Source of the DNA: Hyphomicrobiales bacterium
GTDB taxonomy: Bacteria > Pseudomonadota > Alphaproteobacteria > Rhizobiales > CAYWUX01
Assembly: GCA_028279265.1 (NCBI GenBank)
Contig: JANQOC010000271.1
Span: forward strand, 1-6,118
Direction of reading: 5' to 3'
DNA: 6,118 nt
Shown here: positions 1 through 5,337 of the stretch, in pieces
Layout: each line of letters begins with the position of its first letter
Position numbering within the stretch: position 1 is the first letter of the stretch
Notes under the pieces: model-generated
Seen by the model: the letters and a program-made list of their open reading frames with translations, nothing else
Told to the model about the DNA's origin: nothing
Database searches by the model: none
Translations under genes and position numbers: made by a program

Positions 1-294
1 AAAGGTCTGGACGCCCTTGATCATCGTTATCTTAACTGCATCGCGGTGAATTATGAGGGTGGTCCCGTGGGTATTGAGACCATCGCGGCGGCCCTGAGCG
101 AACCCCGGGATGCCATCGAGGAAATCGTCGAACCCTATTTGTTGCAGCAGGGGTTCATTGGTCGAACACCCCGGGGGCGCGTACTCACTGCCCTGGCCTA
201 TCGCCATTTGCGCATGGAAAAACCCAAATCCAGTCAGGACCCCCAGATCGGTCTGTTTAATAAGGATGCGGCGGACCGGTCCGACAACTCATAG
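1..294 (+). CDS. ruvB: Holliday junction branch migration helicase RuvB, C-terminal part (5' end outside window)
   Basis: The reading frame is open from base 1 to a TAG at 292-294, giving 97 visible residues. RuvB is the hexameric AAA+ motor that, with RuvA, drives Holliday junction branch migration in the cytoplasm. What is seen is only the C-terminal winged-helix DNA-binding domain: the conserved GGPVGIETIAAAL stretch, then EEIVEPYLLQQGFI and the basic RTPRGR turn, which in this family contacts DNA. The ATPase Walker motifs lie upstream of the window. The tail after the domain (KPKSSQDPQIGLF, then an acidic end) is variable in the family. ruvB directly before ybgC and tolQ is the usual alphaproteobacterial order. 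The gene is followed after 46 bases by ybgC with no terminator visible between them, so they may share a transcript. The ATG at 46 is internal and not a start. Confidence 0.96.
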   Translation, partial: KGLDALDHRYLNCIAVNYEGGPVGIETIAAALSEPRDAIEEIVEPYLLQQGFIGRTPRGRVLTALAYRHLRMEKPKSSQDPQIGLFNKDAADRSDNS

Positions 295-340
295 CAATGA
301 GATGCACCGATGAAGAAATCTTATGAAATGAATATGGATT

Positions 341-808
341 ATGTCTGAACCCGGATCAGATTGGCCTGATCTGGCAGGCCGTTTGGACAAGGGAGAGCAC
401 CATCTTCCTATCCGTGTCTATTTCGAGGACACCGATTTCACCGGACTAGTATATCATGCCAATTTTCTAAAATTTTGCGAAAGAGGAAGATCGGATTTTG
501 TTCGCAAACTCGGTGTCAGTCACGCGGAACTGGAACGCGGCGACCATGATGCCGGACCAGCTGTTTTTGTCGTTCGCAACATGGACATCGATTTTCTTGC
601 CCCGGCTCATATTGATGAAGTTCTTATCGTCAAAACTCAGGTCGGAGAGGTCGGTGCGGCGACACTTGTGCTGGATCAGTCCGTATGGCGTGAGGAAAAG
701 CTGCTCATGACCGCCAAAGTCCGGATTGTTCTCATTTCAAAAGATGGCAAACCCCTGAGAATTGGCAAGCATCTTCGTGAAACACTGACAAACTTATCGG
801 AGGGCTGA
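341..808 (+). CDS. ybgC: YbgC-family acyl-CoA thioesterase, Tol-Pal associated
   Basis: This 155-residue protein has a single hotdog-fold 4-hydroxybenzoyl-CoA thioesterase domain (about residues 20-150). In other proteobacteria YbgC hydrolyses acyl-CoA and associates with phospholipid-synthesis enzymes at the inner membrane; its link to Tol-Pal is mostly genetic neighbourhood. The signature YFEDTDFTGLVYHANF runs from residue 27 to 42. By alignment to E. coli YbgC the catalytic Asp is D32 and the partner His is H39; ERGRSDF follows. Length is slightly above the E. coli protein because of about 14 extra N-terminal residues. The start is well bounded: an in-frame TGA at 329 leaves ATG 341 as the only standard start before the domain. 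No good Shine-Dalgarno sequence precedes it. The substrate chain length cannot be told from sequence. Confidence 0.95.
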   Translation: MSEPGSDWPDLAGRLDKGEHHLPIRVYFEDTDFTGLVYHANFLKFCERGRSDFVRKLGVSHAELERGDHDAGPAVFVVRNMDIDFLAPAHIDEVLIVKTQVGEVGAATLVLDQSVWREEKLLMTAKVRIVLISKDGKPLRIGKHLRETLTNLSEG

Positions 809-1074
809 AAAACCGTTGCTCTCCATTCGCGAACATGGTCAAAGAGGCAGGTGGACCAGATCGATTCCAGAGGCATCTAGCGGGAGCCGACAAACCCTTT
901 AAATCCGCCGGTTTTCAGGCCCTAGTTTGGTCACATTGGCAGGAAAATGTCTCTGTATTCGAGATTGGTGGGATTGGTCTTGGATAAGCACGTACTTTCC
1001 AATGGCTGGATAGGAAGTCTGATAGAGTGACAGGGCGTTGCTTGGCGCCTTCGAACTTATTTTGATTTCGCGAT
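809..1074 (+). other. ybgC-tolQ intergenic region, possible tolQ promoter
   Basis: These 266 bases contain no convincing gene. A 50-codon ORF (835-987) lacks a ribosome binding site and resembles nothing I know. A gap of this size in front of an otherwise tightly packed tolQRAB run is the natural place for the tol operon promoter. The best match I can find is TTGCTT (1038-1043), a 17-base spacer and TTTGAT (1061-1066), which is only 3/6 and 4/6 to the sigma-70 consensus. It would start transcription almost at the tolQ ATG. An 11-base sequence AGTTTGGTCAC (924-934) recurs downstream of pal (6012-6022). No intrinsic terminator is visible after ybgC. Confidence 0.4.
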
Positions 1075-1794
1075 ATGGAGTTGCGAAAATTGTTGGAAGT
1101 TTTTACCACAAATCTCTCTCAGCCCGGTGATCTTTCGATAATGGGTTTGTTTCTGCAGGCCCACTTTGTCGTCAAGGCAGTCATTGTCGGTCTGCTGATA
1201 TCGTCGGTCTGGTGCTGGGCCATAATTCTTGAAAAACTGTTTGTTTTTCGCCGCACCCGCCGGGAAACCGACCGGTTCGAACAGCAATTCTGGTCCGGCC
1301 AATCCCTGGATGAACTCTACAATATGATTCGTGAGCAGCAATCCAATGCCATGGCATCGCTTTTCATCGCCGCCATGCGTGAATGGAAGCGCAGCGTTGA
1401 GGGCAATCCCCGTCCCATGGCCGGTGTTCAGATGCGGGTGGAAAAAGTCATGGATGTTTCCATTGCCCGGGAAATGGACCGCCTTGAGAGAAGACTGCTG
1501 TTTCTCGCGACCGTTGGATCGACGGCGCCGTTTATCGGGCTGTTCGGCACCGTCTGGGGCATCATGACCAGTTTTCAGGCCATTGCTGTCTCCAAGAATA
1601 CAAACTTGTCGGTGGTCGCGCCGGGTATCGCCGAAGCCTTGTTTGCCACGGCCCTTGGATTGCTGGCAGCCATTCCAGCAGTTATATTTTACAATAAGTT
1701 CGCGAACGAATCAGCGCGCATCGGCCAACGGCTCGAAGGATTTTCCGATGAGTTTTCGGCGATCCTGTCGCGCCAGATTGACGTAAGGAGCTAA
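1075..1794 (+). CDS. tolQ: Tol-Pal proton channel subunit TolQ
   Basis: TolQ is the polytopic inner-membrane stator/motor subunit of Tol-Pal, in the MotA/TolQ/ExbB proton channel family. With TolR it turns proton flow into TolA movement. The 239 residues hold three membrane segments: about 29-51 (from QAHFVVKAV to CWAIIL), about 142-163 and about 174-205. A large cytoplasmic loop lies between the first two. The hallmark GLFGTVWGIM is at 155-164 and VAPGIAEALFATALGL at 180-195. T159 and T192 correspond to the pore threonines T145 and T178 of E. coli TolQ. An in-frame TGA at 1063 bounds the start. ATG 1075 gives an N-terminus of normal alphaproteobacterial length but has no Shine-Dalgarno sequence; ATG 1141 is an in-frame alternative that would leave only seven residues before the first membrane segment. 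tolR follows after 3 bases, so the two are almost certainly co-translated. Confidence 0.97.
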   Translation: MELRKLLEVFTTNLSQPGDLSIMGLFLQAHFVVKAVIVGLLISSVWCWAIILEKLFVFRRTRRETDRFEQQFWSGQSLDELYNMIREQQSNAMASLFIAAMREWKRSVEGNPRPMAGVQMRVEKVMDVSIAREMDRLERRLLFLATVGSTAPFIGLFGTVWGIMTSFQAIAVSKNTNLSVVAPGIAEALFATALGLLAAIPAVIFYNKFANESARIGQRLEGFSDEFSAILSRQIDVRS

Positions 1795-1797
1795 CCG

Positions 1798-2253
1798 ATG
1801 TCGGCAAGTATGAATGCAGGCCGCAAGGCAAGGGGGCGCTCAAGCAAGCATCGGGTTTACCAGCCCATGTCGGAGATCAACGTGACACCGTTTGTCGACG
1901 TGATGCTCGTGCTGCTTATCGTCTTCATGGTGACAGCTCCGCTGTTGACCGTCGGCGTGCAGATCGATTTACCGAAAACCGAGGCCCAGCAGATAGAGTC
2001 GACAAAAGAGCCCCTGACCATATCCATTGACCGGCAGGGCCGGGTCTTCCTGCAGGCGACAGACCAGGCCGTCAGCCTTGAGGAAATTGTTCCCAAGCTG
2101 GTGGCGATAACCAAGAATCGACAAGATGAGCGTATATTTGTACGCGGGGATGATCAGGCGAGTTACGGATCGGTCATGAAAGTCATGGGACTGCTGAACA
2201 AGGCCGGATTTCAGAAACTGGCTCTCGTCACGGATGTAACGGACGGCAGCTGA
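1798..2253 (+). CDS. tolR: Tol-Pal proton channel subunit TolR
   Basis: TolR is a single-pass inner-membrane protein of the ExbD/TolR family that plugs the TolQ pore and binds peptidoglycan through its periplasmic domain. The 151 residues comprise a basic cytoplasmic tail (1-23), the conserved EINVTPFVDVMLVLLIVFM segment (26-44) with a membrane helix at about 31-51, and a periplasmic ExbD-like domain (about 60-147) ending in RGDDQASYGSVMKVMGLL and KLALVT. D34 matches the proton-carrying D23 of E. coli TolR. The start has a near-ideal AAGGAG at 1785-1790, 7 bases before the ATG, lying inside the end of tolQ. The N-terminal tail is about 11 residues longer than in E. coli. ATG 1867 would remove that tail but lacks comparable support. 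Confidence 0.97.
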   Translation: MSASMNAGRKARGRSSKHRVYQPMSEINVTPFVDVMLVLLIVFMVTAPLLTVGVQIDLPKTEAQQIESTKEPLTISIDRQGRVFLQATDQAVSLEEIVPKLVAITKNRQDERIFVRGDDQASYGSVMKVMGLLNKAGFQKLALVTDVTDGS

Positions 2254-2254
2254 C

Positions 2255-2260
2255 GGAAGG
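2255..2260 (+). promoter_or_regulatory. Ribosome binding site of tolA, supports a TTG start
   Basis: GGAAGG lies 6 bases before the TTG at 2267, just after the tolR stop. An in-frame TAA at 2237 follows the only nearby ATG (2234). No ATG or GTG occurs in this frame before the membrane helix, so TTG 2267 is the only sensible start. Confidence 0.75.
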
Positions 2261-2266
2261 CAAGCT

Positions 2267-3139
2267 TTGAGAACCTCGGTTATCATATCGTCACTGCTTC
2301 ATGTCGGGATACTGTTCTGGGCTTTCGCGGGTTTCACGGCGACCCGGGAATTCAAGGCAAATCCCGTGCAGTCAATCCCTGTGGAGATTTTGTCGCCGGG
2401 CGAGTTCACCAAGCTCAAGGCCGGGGACAAGAAGGAAAAAGCTGAGAAAACAGAGGTCAAGAAGCCTGAACCTCCCGTTAAAAAGGTCAATAAAGAAAAG
2501 CCGAAAAAGAAAAAGGCCGTGAAAAAAGCGGTCAATGCTCCGGCCAAGCAGGAGAAAAAAGAACCTGTCGTCGTGCCGAAGAAGAAAAAGGCGGTCGAAA
2601 AACCGAAACCGAAGCCCAAACCAAAACCCAAAGTCGCGGAAAAAAAGATCAAGAAAAAAGTGAAACCCAAACCCCGGGCGAAGAAAGCGACCAACAAAAA
2701 TAATTTCGATGCCGACAGGATCGCGGCGCTTCTGAACAAGATTCCCGATGCCGGTGGCAATGATGCGCAAAAAGCGCCGATCGCTCCGAAAAGGCAAGTT
2801 TCCAGAGGCGATCCGAGGGGCCGGGACAAGACAATTTCCGTTAGCGAGATCGATGCCTTCCGAACACAGATTTCCCAATGCTGGAACCCGCCTATCGGCG
2901 GGCTGGGGGCCGATCGGATCGTCGTCAAAGTACGCATTTCGCTCAACAAGGACGGAACGCTTAACCGGCCACCTAAAGTCGTTAACTCCATGTCGTCCAC
3001 TTCGTTTCTACCGGCTGCGGACAGCGCCACCCGGGCCATCTGGCAATGCCAGCCCTACACGATGTTCACGCCGGAGCGCTACAATGTGTGGCGCGATATG
3101 GTTCTGAGTTTTGATCCCAGGGAAATGTACGGGGGGTAA
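2267..3139 (+). CDS. tolA: Tol-Pal energy transducer TolA (TTG start, Lys/Pro-rich linker)
   Basis: TolA is anchored in the inner membrane by TolQ/TolR and reaches through the periplasm to pull on TolB/Pal. The 290 residues show three parts. (1) A membrane helix at about 5-23 carries S8 and H12 in the SxxxH spacing of E. coli TolA S18/H22, the contact to TolQ/TolR. (2) A Lys-rich, Pro-studded linker spans about 49-144, with an uninterrupted run of alternating Lys and Pro at 112-122. (3) NNFDADRIAALLNK (145-158) leads to a C-terminal TolA/TonB-type domain at about 190-290, with QCWNPP at 204-209, VKVRISLNKDGTL and a final cysteine region. C205 and C261 could form a disulfide. The protein is much shorter than the 421-residue E. 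coli TolA, and the linker resembles TonB more than the Ala-rich helix. Start is TTG. A large antisense ORF here is only a shadow of the Lys codons. Confidence 0.95.
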   Translation: MRTSVIISSLLHVGILFWAFAGFTATREFKANPVQSIPVEILSPGEFTKLKAGDKKEKAEKTEVKKPEPPVKKVNKEKPKKKKAVKKAVNAPAKQEKKEPVVVPKKKKAVEKPKPKPKPKPKVAEKKIKKKVKPKPRAKKATNKNNFDADRIAALLNKIPDAGGNDAQKAPIAPKRQVSRGDPRGRDKTISVSEIDAFRTQISQCWNPPIGGLGADRIVVKVRISLNKDGTLNRPPKVVNSMSSTSFLPAADSATRAIWQCQPYTMFTPERYNVWRDMVLSFDPREMYGG

Positions 3140-3177
3140 GGCTCGATGCATGCACGTCACTTCCTGATCGGGAGTTC

Positions 3178-3183
3178 AAGGAG
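3178..3183 (+). promoter_or_regulatory. Ribosome binding site deciding the tolB start
   Basis: A perfect AAGGAG sits 7 bases before ATG 3191. The alternative ATG 3146 has only TAAGG, four bases away. A start at 3191 also gives a signal peptide of normal length, so the upstream 45 bases are more likely a leader than coding. Confidence 0.7.
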
Positions 3184-3190
3184 ATCGGTA

Positions 3191-4516
3191 ATGAGATCCA
3201 AATGTTCACGCGGTTTTCCGCTCGTCCTTCTTATGCTGTTTGTCATGGGGTGGTCCCCTGCGGCCAAAGCCGTCGTCGAGATCGATATAACCCAGGGAAA
3301 TATTCAACCGATACCCATGGCGATTACAAACTTTGTCGGCCAGTCCGGGGAAGATGAGGCACTGGGACGACTGATTTCGGACGTCATTTCGGCGAACCTG
3401 GAGAGATCAGGTTTTTTTACGCCCCTCAATCCGGATTCGTTCATCGAGCGGGTCGTTGATGTCAATCGTCCACCGCGTTTTGCCAACTGGCGGGTGATCA
3501 ATGCCCAGGCGCTAGTGGTCGGCAGCATCCGCAAGCAGGGGCCGGATCGGATTCAGACGGAATTCAGGCTTTGGGATGTTTTTTCGGGCCGGCAACTGGC
3601 CGGACAGCAATTTGTCACCTCAACGCGCAACTGGCGACGCGTGGGGCATATCATTGCCGACGCGATCTACGAGCGCCTGACCGGGGAGAAAGGTTACTTT
3701 GATACGCGTATTGTTTTTGTCGCCGAATCCGGTCCCAAGGATCGTCGTGTCAAGCGACTGGCATTGATGGATCAGGACGGGTTTAATATTCAAAATCTGA
3801 CCAGTGGCCGGGATCTGGTTCTGACGCCGCGCTTCAGTCCGGACAACAAGGAAATCACCTATATGTCCTATGAAGGCGGACAACCGCGGGTGTATCGATT
3901 GAACCTCGCGACCCGACAGCAGGAAATAGTCGGCGACTTTCCGGGTATGACGTTCGCCCCGCGGTTTTCGCCGGATGGGCGAAATATCGTTATGAGTCTT
4001 CAGCGGGGCGGGGGATCAGATATTTTTGTAATGAATGTTCGAACGCGTCAAACGCGCCAGTTGACCAACTCGCCGGCAATTGACACGGCACCGTCTTATT
4101 CACCTGACGGTCGTCGCATCGTATTCGAATCCGACCGTCAGGGAGGCCAACAGCTCTTTGTAATGGGCGCCAATGGCCGCAATCTGAAGCGCATCAGTTT
4201 CGGTGACGGCAGCTATTCGACTCCGGTCTGGTCACCCCGTGGTGACCTCATTGCCTTCACCAAGAAGACAGCCGGCCGGTTCCTTATCGGTGTCATGAAA
4301 CCCGATGGATCCGGAGAACGTATTCTGACCGAAGGTTTTCACAACGAAGGTCCGACTTGGGCACCCAATGGCCGTGTCGTAATGTTCTTCCGTGAATCTC
4401 CAGGTCCCAATGGAGGTCCGGCACTCTATACTGTGGATTTGACGGGATATAATGAGCGGCGGCTCAAGACTCCAACATTTGGATCAGATCCTGCTTGGTC
4501 TTTACCAATAAAGTAA
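3191..4516 (+). CDS. tolB: Tol-Pal periplasmic beta-propeller protein TolB
   Basis: TolB is the soluble periplasmic partner of Pal and is displaced or recruited by TolA. With the start at 3191 the protein has 441 residues (E. coli 430). A Sec signal peptide spans 1-27: basic start, LVLLMLFVM core, and an AKA cleavage site. The mature protein begins VVEIDITQGN, equivalent to the N-terminal strand that binds TolA in E. coli. The N-terminal alpha/beta domain covers about 28-165. The propeller follows, with PD40-type turns at FSPDNK 215-220, FSPDGR 259-264, YSPDGR 303-308, WSPRGD 347-352 and WAPNGR 390-395, spaced 43-44 residues apart, and a closing PAWS at 434-437. An in-frame ATG at 3146 would add 15 residues and spoil the signal peptide length. 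tolB follows tolA by 51 bases and is probably co-transcribed. No clear terminator directly follows it. Confidence 0.96.
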   Translation: MRSKCSRGFPLVLLMLFVMGWSPAAKAVVEIDITQGNIQPIPMAITNFVGQSGEDEALGRLISDVISANLERSGFFTPLNPDSFIERVVDVNRPPRFANWRVINAQALVVGSIRKQGPDRIQTEFRLWDVFSGRQLAGQQFVTSTRNWRRVGHIIADAIYERLTGEKGYFDTRIVFVAESGPKDRRVKRLALMDQDGFNIQNLTSGRDLVLTPRFSPDNKEITYMSYEGGQPRVYRLNLATRQQEIVGDFPGMTFAPRFSPDGRNIVMSLQRGGGSDIFVMNVRTRQTRQLTNSPAIDTAPSYSPDGRRIVFESDRQGGQQLFVMGANGRNLKRISFGDGSYSTPVWSPRGDLIAFTKKTAGRFLIGVMKPDGSGERILTEGFHNEGPTWAPNGRVVMFFRESPGPNGGPALYTVDLTGYNERRLKTPTFGSDPAWSLPIK

Positions 4517-4605
4517 CCCATTTAACTCAGTTTTATAGTTCGACTTGAATTCGGAATATTGATTTATATTTGGCTTAACTTAATTTTCCAAGACTAGATG
4601 CGTTC

Positions 4606-4646
4606 TGCCAATGTATTAACGATTTATAAACCGTGGCATTTTGGCA
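4606..4646. repeat. Nested inverted repeat (operator- or hairpin-like dyad)
   Basis: TGCCAA (4606-4611) is matched by its exact complement TTGGCA (4641-4646). Within them lies a 16-base near-palindrome, ACGATTTATAAACCGT (4619-4634), whose two imperfect positions form G-U pairs in RNA. Both dyads share almost the same centre (about 4626), and TG/CA at 4612-4613 and 4637-4638 can extend the outer stem around a two-base bulge. There is no T-run after it, so it is not an intrinsic terminator. Its place 110 bases before the lipoprotein start suggests a protein binding site or a leader hairpin; which of these is inference. Confidence 0.4.
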
Positions 4647-4742
4647 TCAATTATATAGAAAACCATGCAACACTTCAGTCCGTTCTTGATCTCGAAAGCG
4701 TCTAACGGTATTTCCAATAACAGGCATTTGCCGTTCAAGCAG

Positions 4743-4747
4743 AGGAG
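4743..4747 (+). promoter_or_regulatory. Strong ribosome binding site of the small lipoprotein gene
   Basis: AGGAG within a purine-rich run (4741-4753), 8 bases before ATG 4756. It is among the best Shine-Dalgarno sequences in the window and is the main non-protein evidence that the short ORF is translated. Confidence 0.75.
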
Positions 4748-4755
4748 AGAAGACC

Positions 4756-4902
4756 ATGCAGGGTTACAAAGGTGCGATCGTTGTCGCTTCAATTATTGCT
4801 TTCGCAGCTACACTTGGAGCTTGCAGACATGATCGTCATGAGCCAATGAAGCTTGGTGCTGCAGACGTGACTGTTGAGCAGCAGGCTGTTGTTCGTCGTT
4901 AA
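4756..4902 (+). CDS. Small lipoprotein of unknown function between tolB and pal
   Basis: ATG 4756 to TAA 4900-4902 encodes 48 residues. Residues 1-22 form a lipoprotein signal peptide: MQGYKG, a hydrophobic stretch AIVVASIIAFAATLGA, then a lipobox LGAC with C23 as the lipidated residue. R24 at +2 is not the Asp inner-membrane retention signal, so the outer membrane is likely. The mature part is only 26 residues (RHDRHEPMKLG, then AADVTVEQQAVVRR), polar and charged, with no fold I recognise. Codon choice differs from the tol genes: six of nine Ala are GCT and none GCC, four of six Val are GTT and three of four Arg CGT, a pattern typical of highly expressed genes. The strong RBS and the terminator 47 bases after the stop agree with that. 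It may be a single-gene unit or the end of the tol operon. A structural or Pal-related role is only suggested by position. I do not recognise a family. Confidence 0.8.
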   Translation: MQGYKGAIVVASIIAFAATLGACRHDRHEPMKLGAADVTVEQQAVVRR

Positions 4903-4949
4903 TCGACAAACATCAGACTATTTCCGGGGTCAAAACCGGATCTTAATTT

Positions 4950-5007
4950 ACTGGATGCCGTGACACATAACTGAACCAGTTTTGTGATCACGGTTTTCCA
5001 GTTTTTT
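4950..5007 (+). terminator. Strong Rho-independent terminator after the small lipoprotein gene
   Basis: A long hairpin is followed directly by six T (5002-5007). From outside in, ACTGG (4950-4954) pairs with CCAGT (4998-5002), CCGTGA (4958-4963) with TCACGG (4988-4993), CACA (4964-4967) with TGTG (4983-4986) around a bulged A4987, and AACTG (4969-4973) with CAGTT (4977-4981) closing a three-base AAC loop. It lies between the lipoprotein stop and pal, so it should end the upstream transcript and separate pal from tolB. A smaller hairpin (TCCGG and CCGGA, 4923-4940) sits just before it. Confidence 0.85.
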
Positions 5008-5112
5008 AGTATTGTGGAACTGTTTTTGTTCTGTACCAAATTCCACCGGACCACCTTTTCTTTTTAAATAGTTCATAGTCGGTGGGAAAAGTCAGTTTTT
5101 TAGATATTGTTC

Positions 5113-5142
5113 TTGGTTAGATTCCGTAATTCGTGTGATATT
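5113..5142 (+). promoter_or_regulatory. Candidate pal promoter (weak match)
   Basis: TTGGTT and GATATT with an 18-base spacer match the sigma-70 consensus at 3/6 and 4/6. The call rests mainly on context: pal is cut off from tolB by a strong terminator and needs its own start. Other positions between 5008 and 5300 are possible. Confidence 0.2.
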
Positions 5143-5167
5143 AGCCGCGCGTTCAAAAGGTCGTTTT

Positions 5168-5209
5168 GTTGCGCGACAAGGCCTTGAGAAGCAACGGACT
5201 TTAGCGTCC
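5168..5209 (+). other. Two adjacent hairpins in the presumed pal leader
   Basis: GTTGC (5168-5172) pairs with GCAAC (5191-5195), enclosing the perfect 10-base palindrome CAAGGCCTTG (5177-5186). Directly after it GGAC (5196-5199) pairs with GTCC (5206-5209) around a six-base loop. Neither is followed by a T-run. They could be part of a structured pal leader or a small RNA; no known riboswitch class is recognised. Confidence 0.3.
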
Positions 5210-5326
5210 TGCTGCGTGTGGGAGAAATCCTCGGCCTTATTTTGGCTATATGTGTCAATTAACGAATTGTCTTCTGAGTAGAAAAACTGTTTTGCTTAGA
5301 TTTGGTTTCTCCAGTTTCGGTTTCCC

Positions 5327-5331
5327 AAGGA
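5327..5331 (+). promoter_or_regulatory. Ribosome binding site deciding the pal start
   Basis: AAGGA lies 6 bases before ATG 5338. The in-frame TTG at 5302 has no such site and would put 12 extra residues before the lipoprotein signal, so 5338 is preferred. Confidence 0.7.
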
Positions 5332-5337
5332 AGTGAT

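Larger units (their letters stand above)
4517..4755 (+). other. AT-rich gap between tolB and the small lipoprotein gene
   Basis: These 239 bases are AT-rich and contain no ORF I would call. They hold the nested dyad at 4606-4646 and the ribosome binding site of the next gene. A weak promoter-like pair, TTGGCT (4570-4575) and CTAGAT (4594-4599) with an 18-base spacer, could drive the small gene. A TATATA also occurs at 4652-4657 but has no -35 partner. No T-tailed hairpin ends the tolB transcript here, so read-through from tolB is possible. Confidence 0.4.
5008..5337 (+). other. pal upstream region, no gene, several hairpins
   Basis: These 330 bases have no credible gene. An unsupported 28-codon ORF (5250-5336) ends one base before the pal ATG. 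The region begins AT-rich and contains a long-loop inverted repeat CCACCG/CGGTGG (5043-5048, 5080-5085) followed by TTTTTT (5096-5101), a possible weak second terminator. Two adjacent hairpins follow at 5168-5209. Because a strong terminator lies upstream, a promoter for pal must be here. The best candidate I can find is weak: TTGGTT (5113-5118), an 18-base spacer and GATATT (5137-5142). If used, it gives a leader of about 190 bases containing the two hairpins. Confidence 0.4.

Noticed and set aside
835..987. 50-codon + strand ORF in the ybgC-tolQ gap
   Set aside because: No ribosome binding site, no recognisable domain or signal, and length is within chance for this composition.
915..1109. 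64-codon minus-strand ORF overlapping the tolQ start
   Set aside because: It covers the tolQ upstream region and start, has no recognisable features and would run against the whole cluster.
2299..3039. 246-codon ORF on the minus strand across tolA
   Set aside because: It is Phe/Leu-rich because it reads the Lys codons of tolA backwards; tolA is clearly real and the antisense frame has no domain.
3146..3190. Upstream in-frame ATG for tolB
   Set aside because: Poorer ribosome binding site, and it would put 15 extra residues ahead of a complete signal peptide; kept only as an alternative.
5250..5336. 28-codon ORF ending one base before the pal ATG, possible leader peptide
   Set aside because: No Shine-Dalgarno sequence and unremarkable content; pal has its own strong ribosome binding site, so coupling is not needed.
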